The position numbers and the translations under genes were made by a program. This document shows, one piece after another, positions 7,556 to 17,808 of a stretch of 64,000 bases of DNA (its first letter is position 1; each line of letters begins with the position of its first letter). Below the pieces are notes generated by a model. That model was not told the DNA's origin. It saw only the letters and a program-made list of their open reading frames with translations, and did no database searches. Origin of the DNA: Bin80 sp965220365 (GTDB lineage Bacteria > Bacteroidota > Rhodothermia > Rhodothermales > Bin80). The stretch covers positions 1,054,001 to 1,118,000 of the forward strand of contig OZ244823.1 of the NCBI GenBank assembly GCA_965220365.1, written 5' to 3'.

Positions 7556-10071
7556 GAAGTGCCTGGGTTTTTCGTATGGCGTGGTGGGAAAGTCAGGGAA
7601 GCCGACGTCGGCTGCTGATTTTTCTCTTTTCAATGATCGTTGGGGTTGCCCTGCTAGTTGCATTGTCCTCGACATCAGAAAGCCTCCAGTACAGTGTTGA
7701 CCAGCATGCACGCGAGCTCTTGGGAGCCGATATGCGGTTCTCCAGCAACCGGCCATTTGATGATTCCACACAGGCTGCCATTGATACGATTGGGGTTGCC
7801 AATGCTCGAAGGATCACTACGTTGTCGGTGGCCTACTTTCCGATACAGCACCAGTCTCGTCTGGTCGGCGTCCACGGAGTAGAAGATGCGTACCCACTTT
7901 ATGGGTCACTGAAGTCTGACCCCGCAGAGGCTGCAAGTGGATTCAAGGAAAAATCGGGAGCCCTGGTGGATCAAGGTTTGATGCAGACTCTGGGGATTCA
8001 CGAGGGGGATACAGTTCAGATTGGTCGACGCAGATACGAAATCTCAGGCTCGCTCGTGCGTGCACCGAGTGAAACGGAAGTCAGTATGCTCATCATGCCT
8101 TCCGTGTATGTCCCCATCAGCACATTGGATACCCTACTCCTGGGGTTTGGGGCCATGGCTAATTATGAGGTCTATGTGAAGCTTTCTCCCGGTGAAGATC
8201 CAGAGGCTATTCGCGATTCTTTGTATAGCGATGCGGAGGGGTTCAATGCAGGTATTGATACGGTGGCAGAGCAGCGGGATAACTGGGAGGAGGTATTGGG
8301 ATTTTTTAATCAGTTTCTTGGTTTGGCGGGCTTTGGTGCACTCATACTGGGTGGATTGGGGGTTGGAGGAGCGATCCGTGCACATGTCCGTCGATGTCTG
8401 GACAATATTGCCGTGCTCCAATGTATGGGGGCGGGGAGCGGGAGTGTTTTTTCGATTTATTTTTTTCAGGCATTTACGCTGGGATGTATCGCTGGGGTGC
8501 TTGGGTGTTTTGGGGGAGCGTTGGCGCAGTTATTTATCCCCTATGCCATCAGTGCGTTCTTGCCGTTCGAGATTGTGTTTCGTATATCATGGTCAAGTAT
8601 GGCGATGGGGTATGGAGTAGGATTGTTTGTAACATTAATTTTCGCAATCCTGCCTCTTATGGATGTACGTGGGGTGTCTCCTTTGCGGGCACTTCGTTCA
8701 AGTATTGAGCCTCTGACACCGGCCCGTGTCCGTTTTCTGGCGTACATCATCATCGTTGGTGGTCTGATTGTGATCGCAGCGGTCCAGTCAGGAAGCTGGG
8801 TTGCCAGCGCCTACTATGCGGTGGCAATCATGATTGCTTTTGGAGCTTTGGTGCTCATGTCAAAGCTACTGATACTGATCGCTCGCAAGCTGACGAACCG
8901 GGTTCCGTTTTACCCACTTCGTCAGGGATTTGCGAACTTGCATCGCCCCGGGAATCAGACGCTCCTGGTCATGCTGGCCCTTGGGCTGGGCACATTTATT
9001 GTCATGGTACTGCTGATTAGTGAGAGCACCATTATTGGACAAATCGATGTGGTGGGTGGTAACGGTCGACCGGACATGATCTTTTTTGATATCCAGAATG
9101 ACCAATTGGATGGAGTGACACGTCTGATTGAAGAGCAGAATTGGCCAATCATTGACAGTTCTCCGATCGTGAATATGCGACTACATGCGGTTGGGGAGCA
9201 GACGGTGGAAGAGCTTGTCAAGGATTCTACCCGAGGGGGCACATGGCCACTGACACGTGAGTACAGGTCCACCTATCGGCCGGAGCTTACGGATGCCGAA
9301 TCGCTTACCAGTGGCACCTTTATTGGAGCTTATCAACCGGACTCCGCCTTCGTTCCCATTTCGGTAGAGGATAATTTTGCGCGGACAGAGCTGGAGTTGG
9401 ATATGGGAGATACACTTGTCTTTGATGTGCAGGGGAGGTTGGTTCCCACGGTGGTGACCAGCTTCCGAACGGTTGACTGGGAACAGATGCGGTCAAATTT
9501 TTATGTTGTATTTCCCACCAGTGTATTGGAAGAGGCCCCACAAACACATGTGATTACGAGTCGCAGAGAAGGGGACACTGCCCCAGACTCCCTGCAGTCA
9601 CTGGTGGTCGCGAGTTATCCAAACGTCACGGTACTCAGTCTGGAGGCGATTATTCGAATCATCCGTGAAGTTATGGATCGCATCCGCTTTGCAATCCAGT
9701 TTATGGCATATTTCTGCTTCATTGCCGGGATTTTGGTCTTGATCGGTTCTCTTTTGATTGGCCGATTGCAGCGAATTGAGGAAAGCGGGTTACTGAAAAC
9801 TTTGGGAGCCAGCAGGAAGCAGCTTCTGATCATCACGATGGCGGAATATTCGGTCTTAGGATTCTTGTCCTGTGCAACGGGTTTGATTTTATCTTTAATA
9901 GCAGGTTGGATTCTGTCGATGACAGTATTTGAACTTCCGTTAGTGGTGGCGGGCCAGTCCATTCTCGCAGTGATTGCCGCGGTGATTGGATTGACCATAA
10001 TCGTCGGTTTCCTAAGCAACCGGAGTATTTATGATCGATCGGTACTTGCCGTACTTCGCGCAGAGGGGTAG
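7552..10071 (+). CDS. ybbP: ABC transporter permease, YbbP/FtsX type
   Basis: An 839-residue membrane protein with the two-FtsX-module layout of E. coli YbbP (about 800 residues). There is an N-terminal membrane segment (LIFLFSMIVGVALLVAL), a periplasmic MacB-like domain, a first bundle of three helices around 245-370, further helices around 395-485, a second large periplasmic segment, and a final FtsX bundle near 700-830. Its ATPase is the overlapping upstream ybbA. Together with divergent tesA this is the conserved tesA/ybbA/ybbP locus, thought to export or extract lipophilic substrates; the substrate is unknown. Confidence 0.92.
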   Translation: MRSAWVFRMAWWESQGSRRRLLIFLFSMIVGVALLVALSSTSESLQYSVDQHARELLGADMRFSSNRPFDDSTQAAIDTIGVANARRITTLSVAYFPIQHQSRLVGVHGVEDAYPLYGSLKSDPAEAASGFKEKSGALVDQGLMQTLGIHEGDTVQIGRRRYEISGSLVRAPSETEVSMLIMPSVYVPISTLDTLLLGFGAMANYEVYVKLSPGEDPEAIRDSLYSDAEGFNAGIDTVAEQRDNWEEVLGFFNQFLGLAGFGALILGGLGVGGAIRAHVRRCLDNIAVLQCMGAGSGSVFSIYFFQAFTLGCIAGVLGCFGGALAQLFIPYAISAFLPFEIVFRISWSSMAMGYGVGLFVTLIFAILPLMDVRGVSPLRALRSSIEPLTPARVRFLAYIIIVGGLIVIAAVQSGSWVASAYYAVAIMIAFGALVLMSKLLILIARKLTNRVPFYPLRQGFANLHRPGNQTLLVMLALGLGTFIVMVLLISESTIIGQIDVVGGNGRPDMIFFDIQNDQLDGVTRLIEEQNWPIIDSSPIVNMRLHAVGEQTVEELVKDSTRGGTWPLTREYRSTYRPELTDAESLTSGTFIGAYQPDSAFVPISVEDNFARTELELDMGDTLVFDVQGRLVPTVVTSFRTVDWEQMRSNFYVVFPTSVLEEAPQTHVITSRREGDTAPDSLQSLVVASYPNVTVLSLEAIIRIIREVMDRIRFAIQFMAYFCFIAGILVLIGSLLIGRLQRIEESGLLKTLGASRKQLLIITMAEYSVLGFLSCATGLILSLIAGWILSMTVFELPLVVAGQSILAVIAAVIGLTIIVGFLSNRSIYDRSVLAVLRAEG

Positions 10072-10085
10072 ACCTATTTGTTGGA

Positions 10086-10769
10086 ATGTTAAATCAGATT
10101 AGTGATCGAATCAATCAGGTGCAGGAAAAAATTGCGGGTGCCTGTCGTCGTGCAGGGCGCAGAGAAGAGGAGATCGCCCTCATTGCAGTGACGAAGACCT
10201 GGCCTCCCGAGGTGATTGCCGCGGCATCAGAGGCTGGACTCACAGATTTTGGGGAAAACAAAGTACAGGAATTGGTCGCAAAAGCTCCCCTCTTTCCCGC
10301 CCAAAACTGGCATATGATTGGGCATCTGCAGCGCAACAAGGCGCGCCAGGTTATTGCTTATGCCAAAGAATTTCATGCCCTTGATAGCATCCGCCTAGCC
10401 CGAGCACTAAATCGCCACGCTGAGGAGGCAGGTCGTATACTCCCCTGTTTTATACAGGTGAATGTGTCTGGAGAGGCGTCCAAATTTGGACTAGATACTA
10501 CCCACATTGCTGAACTTGCAGCGCAGTTGGAAGAATACGGGTCACTCCAGCCGGTAGGGCTCATGACGCTAGCCTCTCCAGATCTACGAAGGGTGCGTGA
10601 GGAATTTCGTCTGCTGCGAAGTATACGTTCTAAATATGCACATCTGACAGGTGCAGGATTATCCATGGGGATGAGTGGAGATTATGAAATAGCGATTGAG
10701 GAAGGGGCCACGCATATACGTGTCGGTTCTGCCCTGTTTGGACCACGAAAACCATTCATTAAAACTTAA
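10086..10769 (+). CDS. yggS: Pyridoxal phosphate homeostasis protein, YggS/PROSC family
   Basis: A 227-residue single-domain PLP-binding barrel, the usual length for the family. The PLP lysine is in LIAVTKTWP (near residue 36). The family motifs FGENKVQEL, WHMIGHLQRNKAR and GLSMGMSGDYEIAIEEGATHIRVGSALFG are all present. The family buffers PLP and has no known catalytic reaction. It starts 14 bases after ybbP and is followed directly by the phosphorylase gene. Confidence 0.95.
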   Translation: MLNQISDRINQVQEKIAGACRRAGRREEEIALIAVTKTWPPEVIAAASEAGLTDFGENKVQELVAKAPLFPAQNWHMIGHLQRNKARQVIAYAKEFHALDSIRLARALNRHAEEAGRILPCFIQVNVSGEASKFGLDTTHIAELAAQLEEYGSLQPVGLMTLASPDLRRVREEFRLLRSIRSKYAHLTGAGLSMGMSGDYEIAIEEGATHIRVGSALFGPRKPFIKT

Positions 10770-10773
10770 TCAG

Positions 10774-11625
10774 ATGAAGGAAAATATTCCCGATCCCGGA
10801 ACGCAGGTTGCACAGGTAGAAGAGGCGGTGGCCGCAATCCGTGAACGTACCGAACTTCAGCCCCAGGTTGGTTTGATCCTGGGTACAGGATTGGGGCAAT
10901 TGACACAGGAAATTGATGTTGAACACCGGATTCCTTATGAGTCAATCCCGCATTGTCCTGTCTCAACAGTGGAGTCTCATGGGGGAGAGCTTCTTCTGGG
11001 AACGCTCCGGGGGGTCCCGGTGGCGTGTATGAAAGGACGTGTACATGTATATGAGGGGTACAGTGCCCGTCAGGTGACGTTTCCGGTTCGTGTCATGGCA
11101 AAACTTGGCATTGGAAGTCTGATGGTTTCGAATGCATGTGGCTGCATGAACCCCGATTATCGCAGTGGGGATGTAATGCTGCTTTCAGATCACATTAATC
11201 TACAAGGGGTCAATCCACTGGTAGGCCCAAACGTAGATGCCTGGGGGCCACGATTCCCTGATATGAGCGAGCCCTATGATGTTGAGCTTCGCCAGTATGC
11301 AATTCAGGTTGCCAAAGCCCATTCAATCCAGCTTCACGAGGGAGTGTATGTCTCTGTATTGGGGCCCAGCCTGGAGACTAGGGCGGAGTACAAATTCTTA
11401 CGGGCAATTGGTGCAGATGTAGTGGGGATGTCCACAACCCCGGAGGTTACCGTCGCCAGACACATGAATTTGCGCGTGATGGCGGTGAGTGTGATCACCG
11501 ATGAATGCTTTCCTGATACACTACAGCCCCTGACATTAGAGGATGTCATTGAAGCAGCAGGTATTGCGGAGCCAAAGCTGGCTGCGATTATGTCCGGTGT
11601 TGTAGAAAAACTTGCTCAAGGGTAA
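10774..11625 (+). CDS. Purine nucleoside phosphorylase (PNP/MTAP family)
   Basis: A 283-residue member of the trimeric PNP/MTAP family, which cleaves purine nucleosides with phosphate. It has VGLILGTGLGQL (phosphate-binding Gly loop), KGRVHVYEGY, a VSNACGCMN stretch in place of the usual NAAGG, and VLGPSLETRAEYKFLRAIGADVVGMST. The base-specificity loop reads ITDECFPD, with Asp where mammalian PNP has Asn243; this is only a hint about specificity. The ATG at 10774 was chosen because it lies just after yggS; the open frame back to 10696 overlaps yggS and has no family match. Confidence 0.88.
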   Translation: MKENIPDPGTQVAQVEEAVAAIRERTELQPQVGLILGTGLGQLTQEIDVEHRIPYESIPHCPVSTVESHGGELLLGTLRGVPVACMKGRVHVYEGYSARQVTFPVRVMAKLGIGSLMVSNACGCMNPDYRSGDVMLLSDHINLQGVNPLVGPNVDAWGPRFPDMSEPYDVELRQYAIQVAKAHSIQLHEGVYVSVLGPSLETRAEYKFLRAIGADVVGMSTTPEVTVARHMNLRVMAVSVITDECFPDTLQPLTLEDVIEAAGIAEPKLAAIMSGVVEKLAQG

Positions 11626-11628
11626 TCA

Positions 11629-14600
11629 ATGAGAGAGGGGATGAAGGGTTTTGAAGAAGTTCAGCGCGTTGATGCTCATGTAATTGAACGGGAGATCCGT
11701 CAGCGGTGGGAGTCTGAAGGCATCTTTCAGAAAAGTGTTGAACTACGCGCGGGAGCACCGACCTATACGTTTTATGAGGGCCCCCCTACCGCAAACGGGC
11801 ATCCGGGTGTTCACCATGTGATGGCTCGCACGATTAAAGACGTGTTTTGCCGCTATCACACCATGAAAGGATGCCATGTTGAGCGAAAAGCAGGGTGGGA
11901 TACGCATGGACTCCCCGTTGAGATTGAGGTCGAAAAAAGCCTCGGGCTTGACGGCCAGGAAGATATTTTGCGCTACGGGATAGCAAAATTTAATCAGCAG
12001 TGCCGTGAGAGCGTTCTGGCCTATAAAGGGGAATGGGATGAACTGACACGTCAGATGGGGTACTGGGTTGATCTTGATCATCCTTACGTGACCTTCGAGA
12101 CAAAATATATCGAAACCGAGTGGTGGTTGATCAAGCAGATTTATGATAAGGGTCTGCTTTATAAAGGACATAAGATTCATTGGTACAGTCCGGGATCCGG
12201 CACCATTCTGAGTTCCCATGAGGTGAGTCTGGGCTACAAGGAGGTTCAGGATCCAAGTATAACCGTCCGGTTCCGATCACTGGATCGCCCAGATACGTAT
12301 TTCCTGGCCTGGACCACTACACCCTGGACACTGATTTCGAATGCAGCATTGGCAGTAGGCCCGGAGATTGAGTATGTATCTGTCCGTTGTGCCTCTCTGC
12401 CTGAATCCAATCTGATTCTTGCCCGGGCCCGATTGGAGATGCTCCGGGAGGAGTATGAAGTGATCCGTACGATGCGTGGAAGTGAGCTTGAGGGTGAGCA
12501 TTACGAGCCACTTTTCAGTTTTTTCAAGGACCAGGGCTACAATGCCTGGCGGGTAGTAACGGCTGATTTTGTGTCCACTGAAGATGGTACAGGGATCGTA
12601 CACATTGCTCCTGCATTCGGAGCAGATGACTATGAGGTGGGGCAAACGAAAGGATTTCCTGTTCTGAATCCGATTGATCTTCGGGGCCATTTTGCTTCGG
12701 ATATACCTTATGTGGGAGGACTCTGGTTCAAGGATGCAGACCGACCCATTATTCGGGATCTGCGTGGACGGGATCTTTTGCATCGTGATGACAGCTATGT
12801 GCATAATTATCCTCATGATTGGCGAAAAGGGACGCCACTCATGAATTACCCGGTCGAGAGCTGGTTCATTCGAACAACGGCGATTCGTGATCGACTCGTA
12901 GAGATCAACAATCAGATCGCGTGGCAGCCGGCATCCATTGGATCCGGCCGCTTTGGGGAATGGCTGTCCAATAATGTGGACTGGGCACTCAGTCGTCGTC
13001 GCTTCTGGGGGACCCCCCTTCCAGTCTGGGTATCTGATCAGGACCCTGAGATCATTGAGGTGATTGGCTCCATTCAGGAATTACGTGAGCGCTGCGGGGA
13101 GCAGCTGCCGGATAAAGATGAAGACATTGATCTTCATCGCCCCTTTGTAGACGAGCTTACATGGCCTGCTCCAGATGGAGGGACGATGCGGCGAGTACCG
13201 GAAACCATAGATGTATGGTTTGATTCGGGAGCCATGCCATTTGCACAATGGCACTACCCATTTGAGAACCAGGAAGCATTTCAACGGAGTTTTCCTGCGG
13301 ACTTCATTGCCGAAGGCGTGGATCAGACACGTGGCTGGTTTTATACGCTCCACGCGATTGCGGCTCTGGTGATGGATGAGGTCTCGTTTCGCAATTGTGT
13401 GGTCGGTGGACTTCTCCTTGATGAGAAAGGAGAAAAGATGTCCAAGACCAAAGGGAATACGCTGGACCCTTTTGATTTAATCAAGGAATACGGAGCGGAC
13501 AGGGTAAGATGGTACATGATGAGTAACACCCCTCCGTGGGAAGATCTAAAGTTTAACGTCAATGGCGTGAAGGAGGTGGAGCGCAAACTCTTCAGTACGT
13601 TAATGAATAGTTACAGCTTCTTTGCGACGTATGCCAATATAGATGGCTATACGGGTGGAGAAGAAGCCCCATCTGTGATCAAGCGACCAGAACTGGATCG
13701 GTGGATTCTCAGCCGGTTGCAGTCCACCGTGGAACTGGTAGATGCGGCACTGGCAAACTACCATCCGACCAAGGCGGCTCGTGCGGTTGAAAGTTTTATC
13801 ACGGATTTTTCAAATTGGTATATCCGCAGATCCCGTCGGCGTTTTTGGAGCGCAAAAGCGACGCGAGCCTCCGAATCTGATAATGATAAATGGGCAGCTT
13901 ACGAAACGGTATATACGTGCCTTGAGGCGACGGCACGTCTCATGGCACCGATTGCTCCCTATTACAGTGAGTGGTTATACCAGCATCTTATGGTCAATAC
14001 CCGGGATGCAGCTGAGTCGGTTCATTTGACGTGTTTTCCCCAAAAGGATCAGGCGCTGGTAGATGCTGCACTAGAGGCGCGAATGAAGAGTGCACAGGTG
14101 ATTTCCTCTCTTGTTCTCGGGCTGCGCAACAAGGCCAGTTTGAATATTCGCCAGCCTGTGGGCCGGATACTAGTGGTGGTAGACGAAAAATGTCGGGAGG
14201 AAACGGTTTCTCTGGTTGCACCCATCATTTTGGACGAGGTGAATGCACGTACGATTGAATACATTGATGCGTCACATGCGATTGTTCGGCGAAGTGCCCG
14301 TCCGAATTTCCGTCAATTAGGTCGTAGAGTTGGGCGGAACATGCCCAAGGTCAAGGAGGCGATTTTGGCTTTGGAACCAGCTCAATTGGAGTCCTACAGT
14401 GCAGGTGATCGGGTCATGCTCACAGGGGAGGGGTTTGAGCTAGAATTGCACCCAGGAGATATTGAGATCACAACCGAGGGAGTTGAGGGGTGGCTGGTAG
14501 GTCAAGAGGATGGATATACGGTTGCTTTGGATACCGTAATTACAGAGGAGTTACTTCATGAGGGGCTCGCCCGGGAAAGTATTAATCGACTTCAAAATCT

Positions 14601-14817
14601 GCGGAAGTCAGCGGGATTTGCAGTGACGGATCGGATTCATGTTGATTGCAAGGCAACAAAAGTTTTGCGCACGGCCATTGAACGTTATGTTGGCCGTGTC
14701 AGAAACGAAACGTTGGCCATCACGTTCAACTTCGTTCATTCTCCAAAGGGAGAACGTATTGAACGCTTTGATATTGGTGAGGAGTCGCTCACGCTGGGTG
14801 TGAATCGTTCAGCGTAG
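11629..14817 (+). CDS. ileS: Isoleucyl-tRNA synthetase
   Basis: A 1062-residue class I synthetase. The HIGH-equivalent is in PPTANGHPGVHHVMART, the editing-domain motif is WTTTPWTLISN, and the KMSKS loop is in DEKGEKMSKTKGN. The overall form (FYEGPPTANG, KAGWDTHGLPVEIEVEKSLG, no zinc-binding C-terminal tail) is that of the eukaryote-like IleS2 type, typical of Bacteroidota and often linked to mupirocin resistance. The start could be ATG 11629 or ATG 11641. The gene is followed by the dksA-like gene and lspA, a common order in this group. Confidence 0.97.
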   Translation: MREGMKGFEEVQRVDAHVIEREIRQRWESEGIFQKSVELRAGAPTYTFYEGPPTANGHPGVHHVMARTIKDVFCRYHTMKGCHVERKAGWDTHGLPVEIEVEKSLGLDGQEDILRYGIAKFNQQCRESVLAYKGEWDELTRQMGYWVDLDHPYVTFETKYIETEWWLIKQIYDKGLLYKGHKIHWYSPGSGTILSSHEVSLGYKEVQDPSITVRFRSLDRPDTYFLAWTTTPWTLISNAALAVGPEIEYVSVRCASLPESNLILARARLEMLREEYEVIRTMRGSELEGEHYEPLFSFFKDQGYNAWRVVTADFVSTEDGTGIVHIAPAFGADDYEVGQTKGFPVLNPIDLRGHFASDIPYVGGLWFKDADRPIIRDLRGRDLLHRDDSYVHNYPHDWRKGTPLMNYPVESWFIRTTAIRDRLVEINNQIAWQPASIGSGRFGEWLSNNVDWALSRRRFWGTPLPVWVSDQDPEIIEVIGSIQELRERCGEQLPDKDEDIDLHRPFVDELTWPAPDGGTMRRVPETIDVWFDSGAMPFAQWHYPFENQEAFQRSFPADFIAEGVDQTRGWFYTLHAIAALVMDEVSFRNCVVGGLLLDEKGEKMSKTKGNTLDPFDLIKEYGADRVRWYMMSNTPPWEDLKFNVNGVKEVERKLFSTLMNSYSFFATYANIDGYTGGEEAPSVIKRPELDRWILSRLQSTVELVDAALANYHPTKAARAVESFITDFSNWYIRRSRRRFWSAKATRASESDNDKWAAYETVYTCLEATARLMAPIAPYYSEWLYQHLMVNTRDAAESVHLTCFPQKDQALVDAALEARMKSAQVISSLVLGLRNKASLNIRQPVGRILVVVDEKCREETVSLVAPIILDEVNARTIEYIDASHAIVRRSARPNFRQLGRRVGRNMPKVKEAILALEPAQLESYSAGDRVMLTGEGFELELHPGDIEITTEGVEGWLVGQEDGYTVALDTVITEELLHEGLARESINRLQNLRKSAGFAVTDRIHVDCKATKVLRTAIERYVGRVRNETLAITFNFVHSPKGERIERFDIGEESLTLGVNRSA

Positions 14818-14851
14818 CCTCACCACATGAAGATAGAATAATTGTGAAACC

Positions 14852-15280
14852 ATGGCAGCTCAAAAATCAGCCCAAGTATCCTCTGGGCTTCCAGTAAATG
14901 GCCCCGTTAAGACGCCATTTGACGACGAATTATTGGCTCATTTTCGTTCGTTGATTCTTGATAAGCGCAGGCGTGCACTCGACGATATAACGAAGATGCA
15001 GGCTCAGATCAAAGACTCACGCGAGCGATCGGAGAGTGATTCAGCCTACAGCTTTCACATGGCTGATGCGGGGACGGACGCAATGGAGCGGGAGAAGCTG
15101 TATCTGATGCTGGCTCGCCAAAAAAAATACATTGGTTATTTAGACCGGGCCCTTGAGCGCATTGATAACCGGACCTATGGGGTTTGCAAGGTGACGGGCA
15201 ATCCTATTTCCCGGGAGCGGCTTGAGGCGGTACCTCATACAGAGATTTCGATTGAGGCCAAGCGTAAGCAAAAGCGATAG
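14852..15280 (+). CDS. DksA/TraR-family protein with degenerate zinc finger
   Basis: A 142-residue protein. It has the DksA-like coiled coil (LILDKRRRALDDITKMQ to ALERIDNRTYGVC) and the C-terminal RERLEAVPHTEISIEAK stretch. The four-cysteine zinc site is largely lost: only the Cys in YGVCKVTG remains. The family binds the RNA polymerase secondary channel and modulates transcription with ppGpp. In Bacteroidota the gene commonly sits between ileS and lspA, as here. Confidence 0.88.
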   Translation: MAAQKSAQVSSGLPVNGPVKTPFDDELLAHFRSLILDKRRRALDDITKMQAQIKDSRERSESDSAYSFHMADAGTDAMEREKLYLMLARQKKYIGYLDRALERIDNRTYGVCKVTGNPISRERLEAVPHTEISIEAKRKQKR

Positions 15281-15288
15281 GTTCGCAT

Positions 15289-15894
15289 ATGCGGCTGTTC
15301 TGGATTGTAGCGGGGGTATTGATCCTTGATCAGACGACGAAGGTGATCGTGCGCACCAACATGGATCCAGGCCATTTTGGTGCTATTGATCTTGTGGGAG
15401 GCTGGCTCAAGTTTACCTACACCGAAAATCCCGGGATGGCGTTTGGGATTAATTTCGGTCCCGCGGGTCTGATCACGGCGTTTTCGATTATAGCAGCAAC
15501 TCTGATCGTGATCTACATGCTACGCGTTCGGAATGGCTATCTGCCTTATACAGCGAGTTTGGCATGCATCCTAGGAGGGGCCATTGGGAATATTATTGAC
15601 CGCCTGTTTTATGGAATGATATTCGGTTATGGTCCTTTTTTTCAGGGGCGGGTGGTTGACTTCATTCACTTTGATATTTGGCATGGGCAGGTGTCTTCAT
15701 CTATCCCGTTGATTGGTGGAAGCTATTTGTCATTTTTCCCAATCTTCAATGTGGCAGATATCGGGATTGTGGGGGGTGTAATTGGCATTCTACTCTTTCA
15801 GAAAAAATTCTTGAGTGGACTGCATTGCTGTCAGCCTGAACCGGCTCCCTCTGAGGAGCATCCTGTTTCTGAGCAGTTGCCCTCCGCAACGTAG
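15289..15894 (+). CDS. lspA: Lipoprotein signal peptidase II
   Basis: A 201-residue inner-membrane aspartic protease with four membrane helices that cleaves lipoprotein signal peptides. The two catalytic aspartates lie in GRVVDFIHFDI and FNVADIGIV, and TYTENPGMAFGI is the family's conserved N-terminal motif. It follows the DksA-like gene after eight bases. The C-terminal 20 residues (QPEPAPSEEHP) are an uncharged extension. The 186-base gap to the convergent transposase shows no gene. Confidence 0.95.
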   Translation: MRLFWIVAGVLILDQTTKVIVRTNMDPGHFGAIDLVGGWLKFTYTENPGMAFGINFGPAGLITAFSIIAATLIVIYMLRVRNGYLPYTASLACILGGAIGNIIDRLFYGMIFGYGPFFQGRVVDFIHFDIWHGQVSSSIPLIGGSYLSFFPIFNVADIGIVGGVIGILLFQKKFLSGLHCCQPEPAPSEEHPVSEQLPSAT

Positions 15895-16080
15895 CTGCGC
15901 GGTATGGTTTTGATGCTTACAGGATTCAGGCTGGAGAGCCTTCTGGCTGAACTTCCCCCCTTTCTGCCGATTCTAATATACGATATTCCTAACAATTTGG
16001 GGGATTTTATGCGGATAGATTGACAGCCCCGGCAGGGGGCCTTTGGGGGTATTTGTTCGGTTCTGTCAACCGAGTGCTTC

Positions 16081-17808
16081 CTAAGGCTTGAAGCCGAGAA
16101 GTTTGAACACCCGCTGTTGCGTAGGGCTGATGGCCTCCATCATGACCACTTCGTCTGAGGTGTCTGTACTGATTTTCGGTACCACAACCAGACGGCAAAG
16201 CGCGGACAGTTCGTCCATTACTTCGGCAAAGCTCATGACTTTTTCTCCCTCATTATTCCGTTTGGTTCGGGCTTTCTTTTTCGCCTGGGGAGAGGGTTTG
16301 GCCGGCTCCACAGCATTCTTGCGCTGCGCAGCTTTCCCCGCTGGATCATCTTCTGCGAACAGTATCGGGGCCAGCTTCCGGCGCAGATGATACTCCACAT
16401 AGTAGGCCAGCATGCATAAAAACACATGCGCGATCACCCGGTTTTTCTTGCGATGATGAATCGGGCGGACGCGCAACGAGATCGTTTTCATCGTGCGAAA
16501 GGCCTGTTCAACCGTGGACAGACGCTTATAATTCGCCACCAACTCGGTCGCCTCCGGCTTCTGTTTCAAGCTTGAACGGATCGCATACAAGCCGTCAAGC
16601 CTTTCTGCCTTCGCAATTGCCGCCTCATCGCGCTTATAGGCAAAGTGTTCCTCCTCGATCTCCAGCGTAAAGAACTTCCTCACTTTGTATTTCCCAATCA
16701 CCCGCCCGACGCGTACGCCAATTTTGCCTTTGCACTTTAACCGGCACTGCTCGCGCTGGGTGGCTTCGACAATTTTGTCCAGGGCTTTCTCCGTCTTGAT
16801 CAGGAGTTCTTCCCGCTGCCGCTTGCTCTTCTCGGCCTGCAAGGGGTTTCTGCACAGCACCAACCGATCCGCTGGATACAGATCACTGTGAATTTCCATT
16901 ACATCCTGCTCATCAAACAGACTCATCTGCACCGATTCCTGCTCCACCACCGCACGAATCTCATTCTTTTTCATGGCGGTGATCCAGTCGAGTCCCACGG
17001 GGATCAATTCTTCCTGGATCTGCTTCTGCTGCAAGATCCCCCGATCGCCGACCAACACCACTTGCTTGAGACCAAAGGTCTGCTGAAGCTTGGCCACCTG
17101 TGCACCGAGCGTACTGACATCTGCGGTATTGCCGCGGAAGACGTCCACCGACACCGGACAACCTTCTGGATCGGTCATCAGACCGATGACGATCTGCTGC
17201 TTGCCCCGCTTCTTGTCCCGGTTGTAGCCATAGGCGGCAAACTCATTCTTCCGACCTTCCACATAGCTGCTGGTTACATCATAGAGCACCAGGCCGCCTT
17301 CCTTGAGATGGCGCTTGGCTAAACGCTGCTCAATACTTGTCTTGTGTTTGACCAGTTGATCCATCGCATCATACAGATCCTCCTCATCCACACATTTGAG
17401 TCCAAGCTCTTCATTGAGGGTGGAGGCAGCGGTGCGCACATCCAACATGGCGCTGGTGGCGAGCTTGCTGGCGGGCTTGATCACACGTGCGGCGATCATG
17501 CCGAGCACCAATCGACGGAAGCGGGAATTCTTCGGCGCGATCAGTTCAGGCAGTCCGAGCTGTTTCATGATCCCCAGGACCGCGGCGACATGACCGTGCG
17601 GGGTGTTGCTGCGAATGGTGAAGGCGTCTTCAACGGATTTGACCGCGGTGCCGCCCGCGAGGAGAATCCGAAGTCCCTCAATGATCTCCATGGGGAGCTT
17701 GGAGATATTGGCGAGGGTGGTTTTGACGGATTTGCCATTGATCCAATTGGACTCACGAATGAGCCAAGTTGGATTGGAATTCCGGTTGGGGATCTTGTCG
17801 ACAAACAT
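16081..17808 (-). CDS. IS1634-type DDE transposase (second, distinct element)
   Basis: A 575-residue transposase, intact. The catalytic residues are probably the Asp in VLYDVTSSYVEG (near 177), the Asp in VLVGDRGILQ (near 255) and the Glu in LSTVEQAFRTMK. KKRGKQQIVIGLMTDP and VDVFRGNTADVSTL fit the IS1634/IS4-like family. A basic, proline-rich linker near residues 490-515 precedes a C-terminal tail ending KLLGFKP. Terminal repeats could not be fixed by eye: G-rich sequence near 15997-16065 and C-rich sequence near 17925-17965 are candidates. No long flanking duplication like that of the first IS was seen. A decayed relative lies at about 53815-54400. Confidence 0.88.
   Translation of the reverse strand: MFVDKIPNRNSNPTWLIRESNWINGKSVKTTLANISKLPMEIIEGLRILLAGGTAVKSVEDAFTIRSNTPHGHVAAVLGIMKQLGLPELIAPKNSRFRRLVLGMIAARVIKPASKLATSAMLDVRTAASTLNEELGLKCVDEEDLYDAMDQLVKHKTSIEQRLAKRHLKEGGLVLYDVTSSYVEGRKNEFAAYGYNRDKKRGKQQIVIGLMTDPEGCPVSVDVFRGNTADVSTLGAQVAKLQQTFGLKQVVLVGDRGILQQKQIQEELIPVGLDWITAMKKNEIRAVVEQESVQMSLFDEQDVMEIHSDLYPADRLVLCRNPLQAEKSKRQREELLIKTEKALDKIVEATQREQCRLKCKGKIGVRVGRVIGKYKVRKFFTLEIEEEHFAYKRDEAAIAKAERLDGLYAIRSSLKQKPEATELVANYKRLSTVEQAFRTMKTISLRVRPIHHRKKNRVIAHVFLCMLAYYVEYHLRRKLAPILFAEDDPAGKAAQRKNAVEPAKPSPQAKKKARTKRNNEGEKVMSFAEVMDELSALCRLVVVPKISTDTSDEVVMMEAISPTQQRVFKLLGFKP

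Noticed and set aside
10696..10773. N-terminal extension of the phosphorylase gene
   Set aside because: It overlaps yggS and reads as unrelated sequence; ATG 10774 starts just after yggS.
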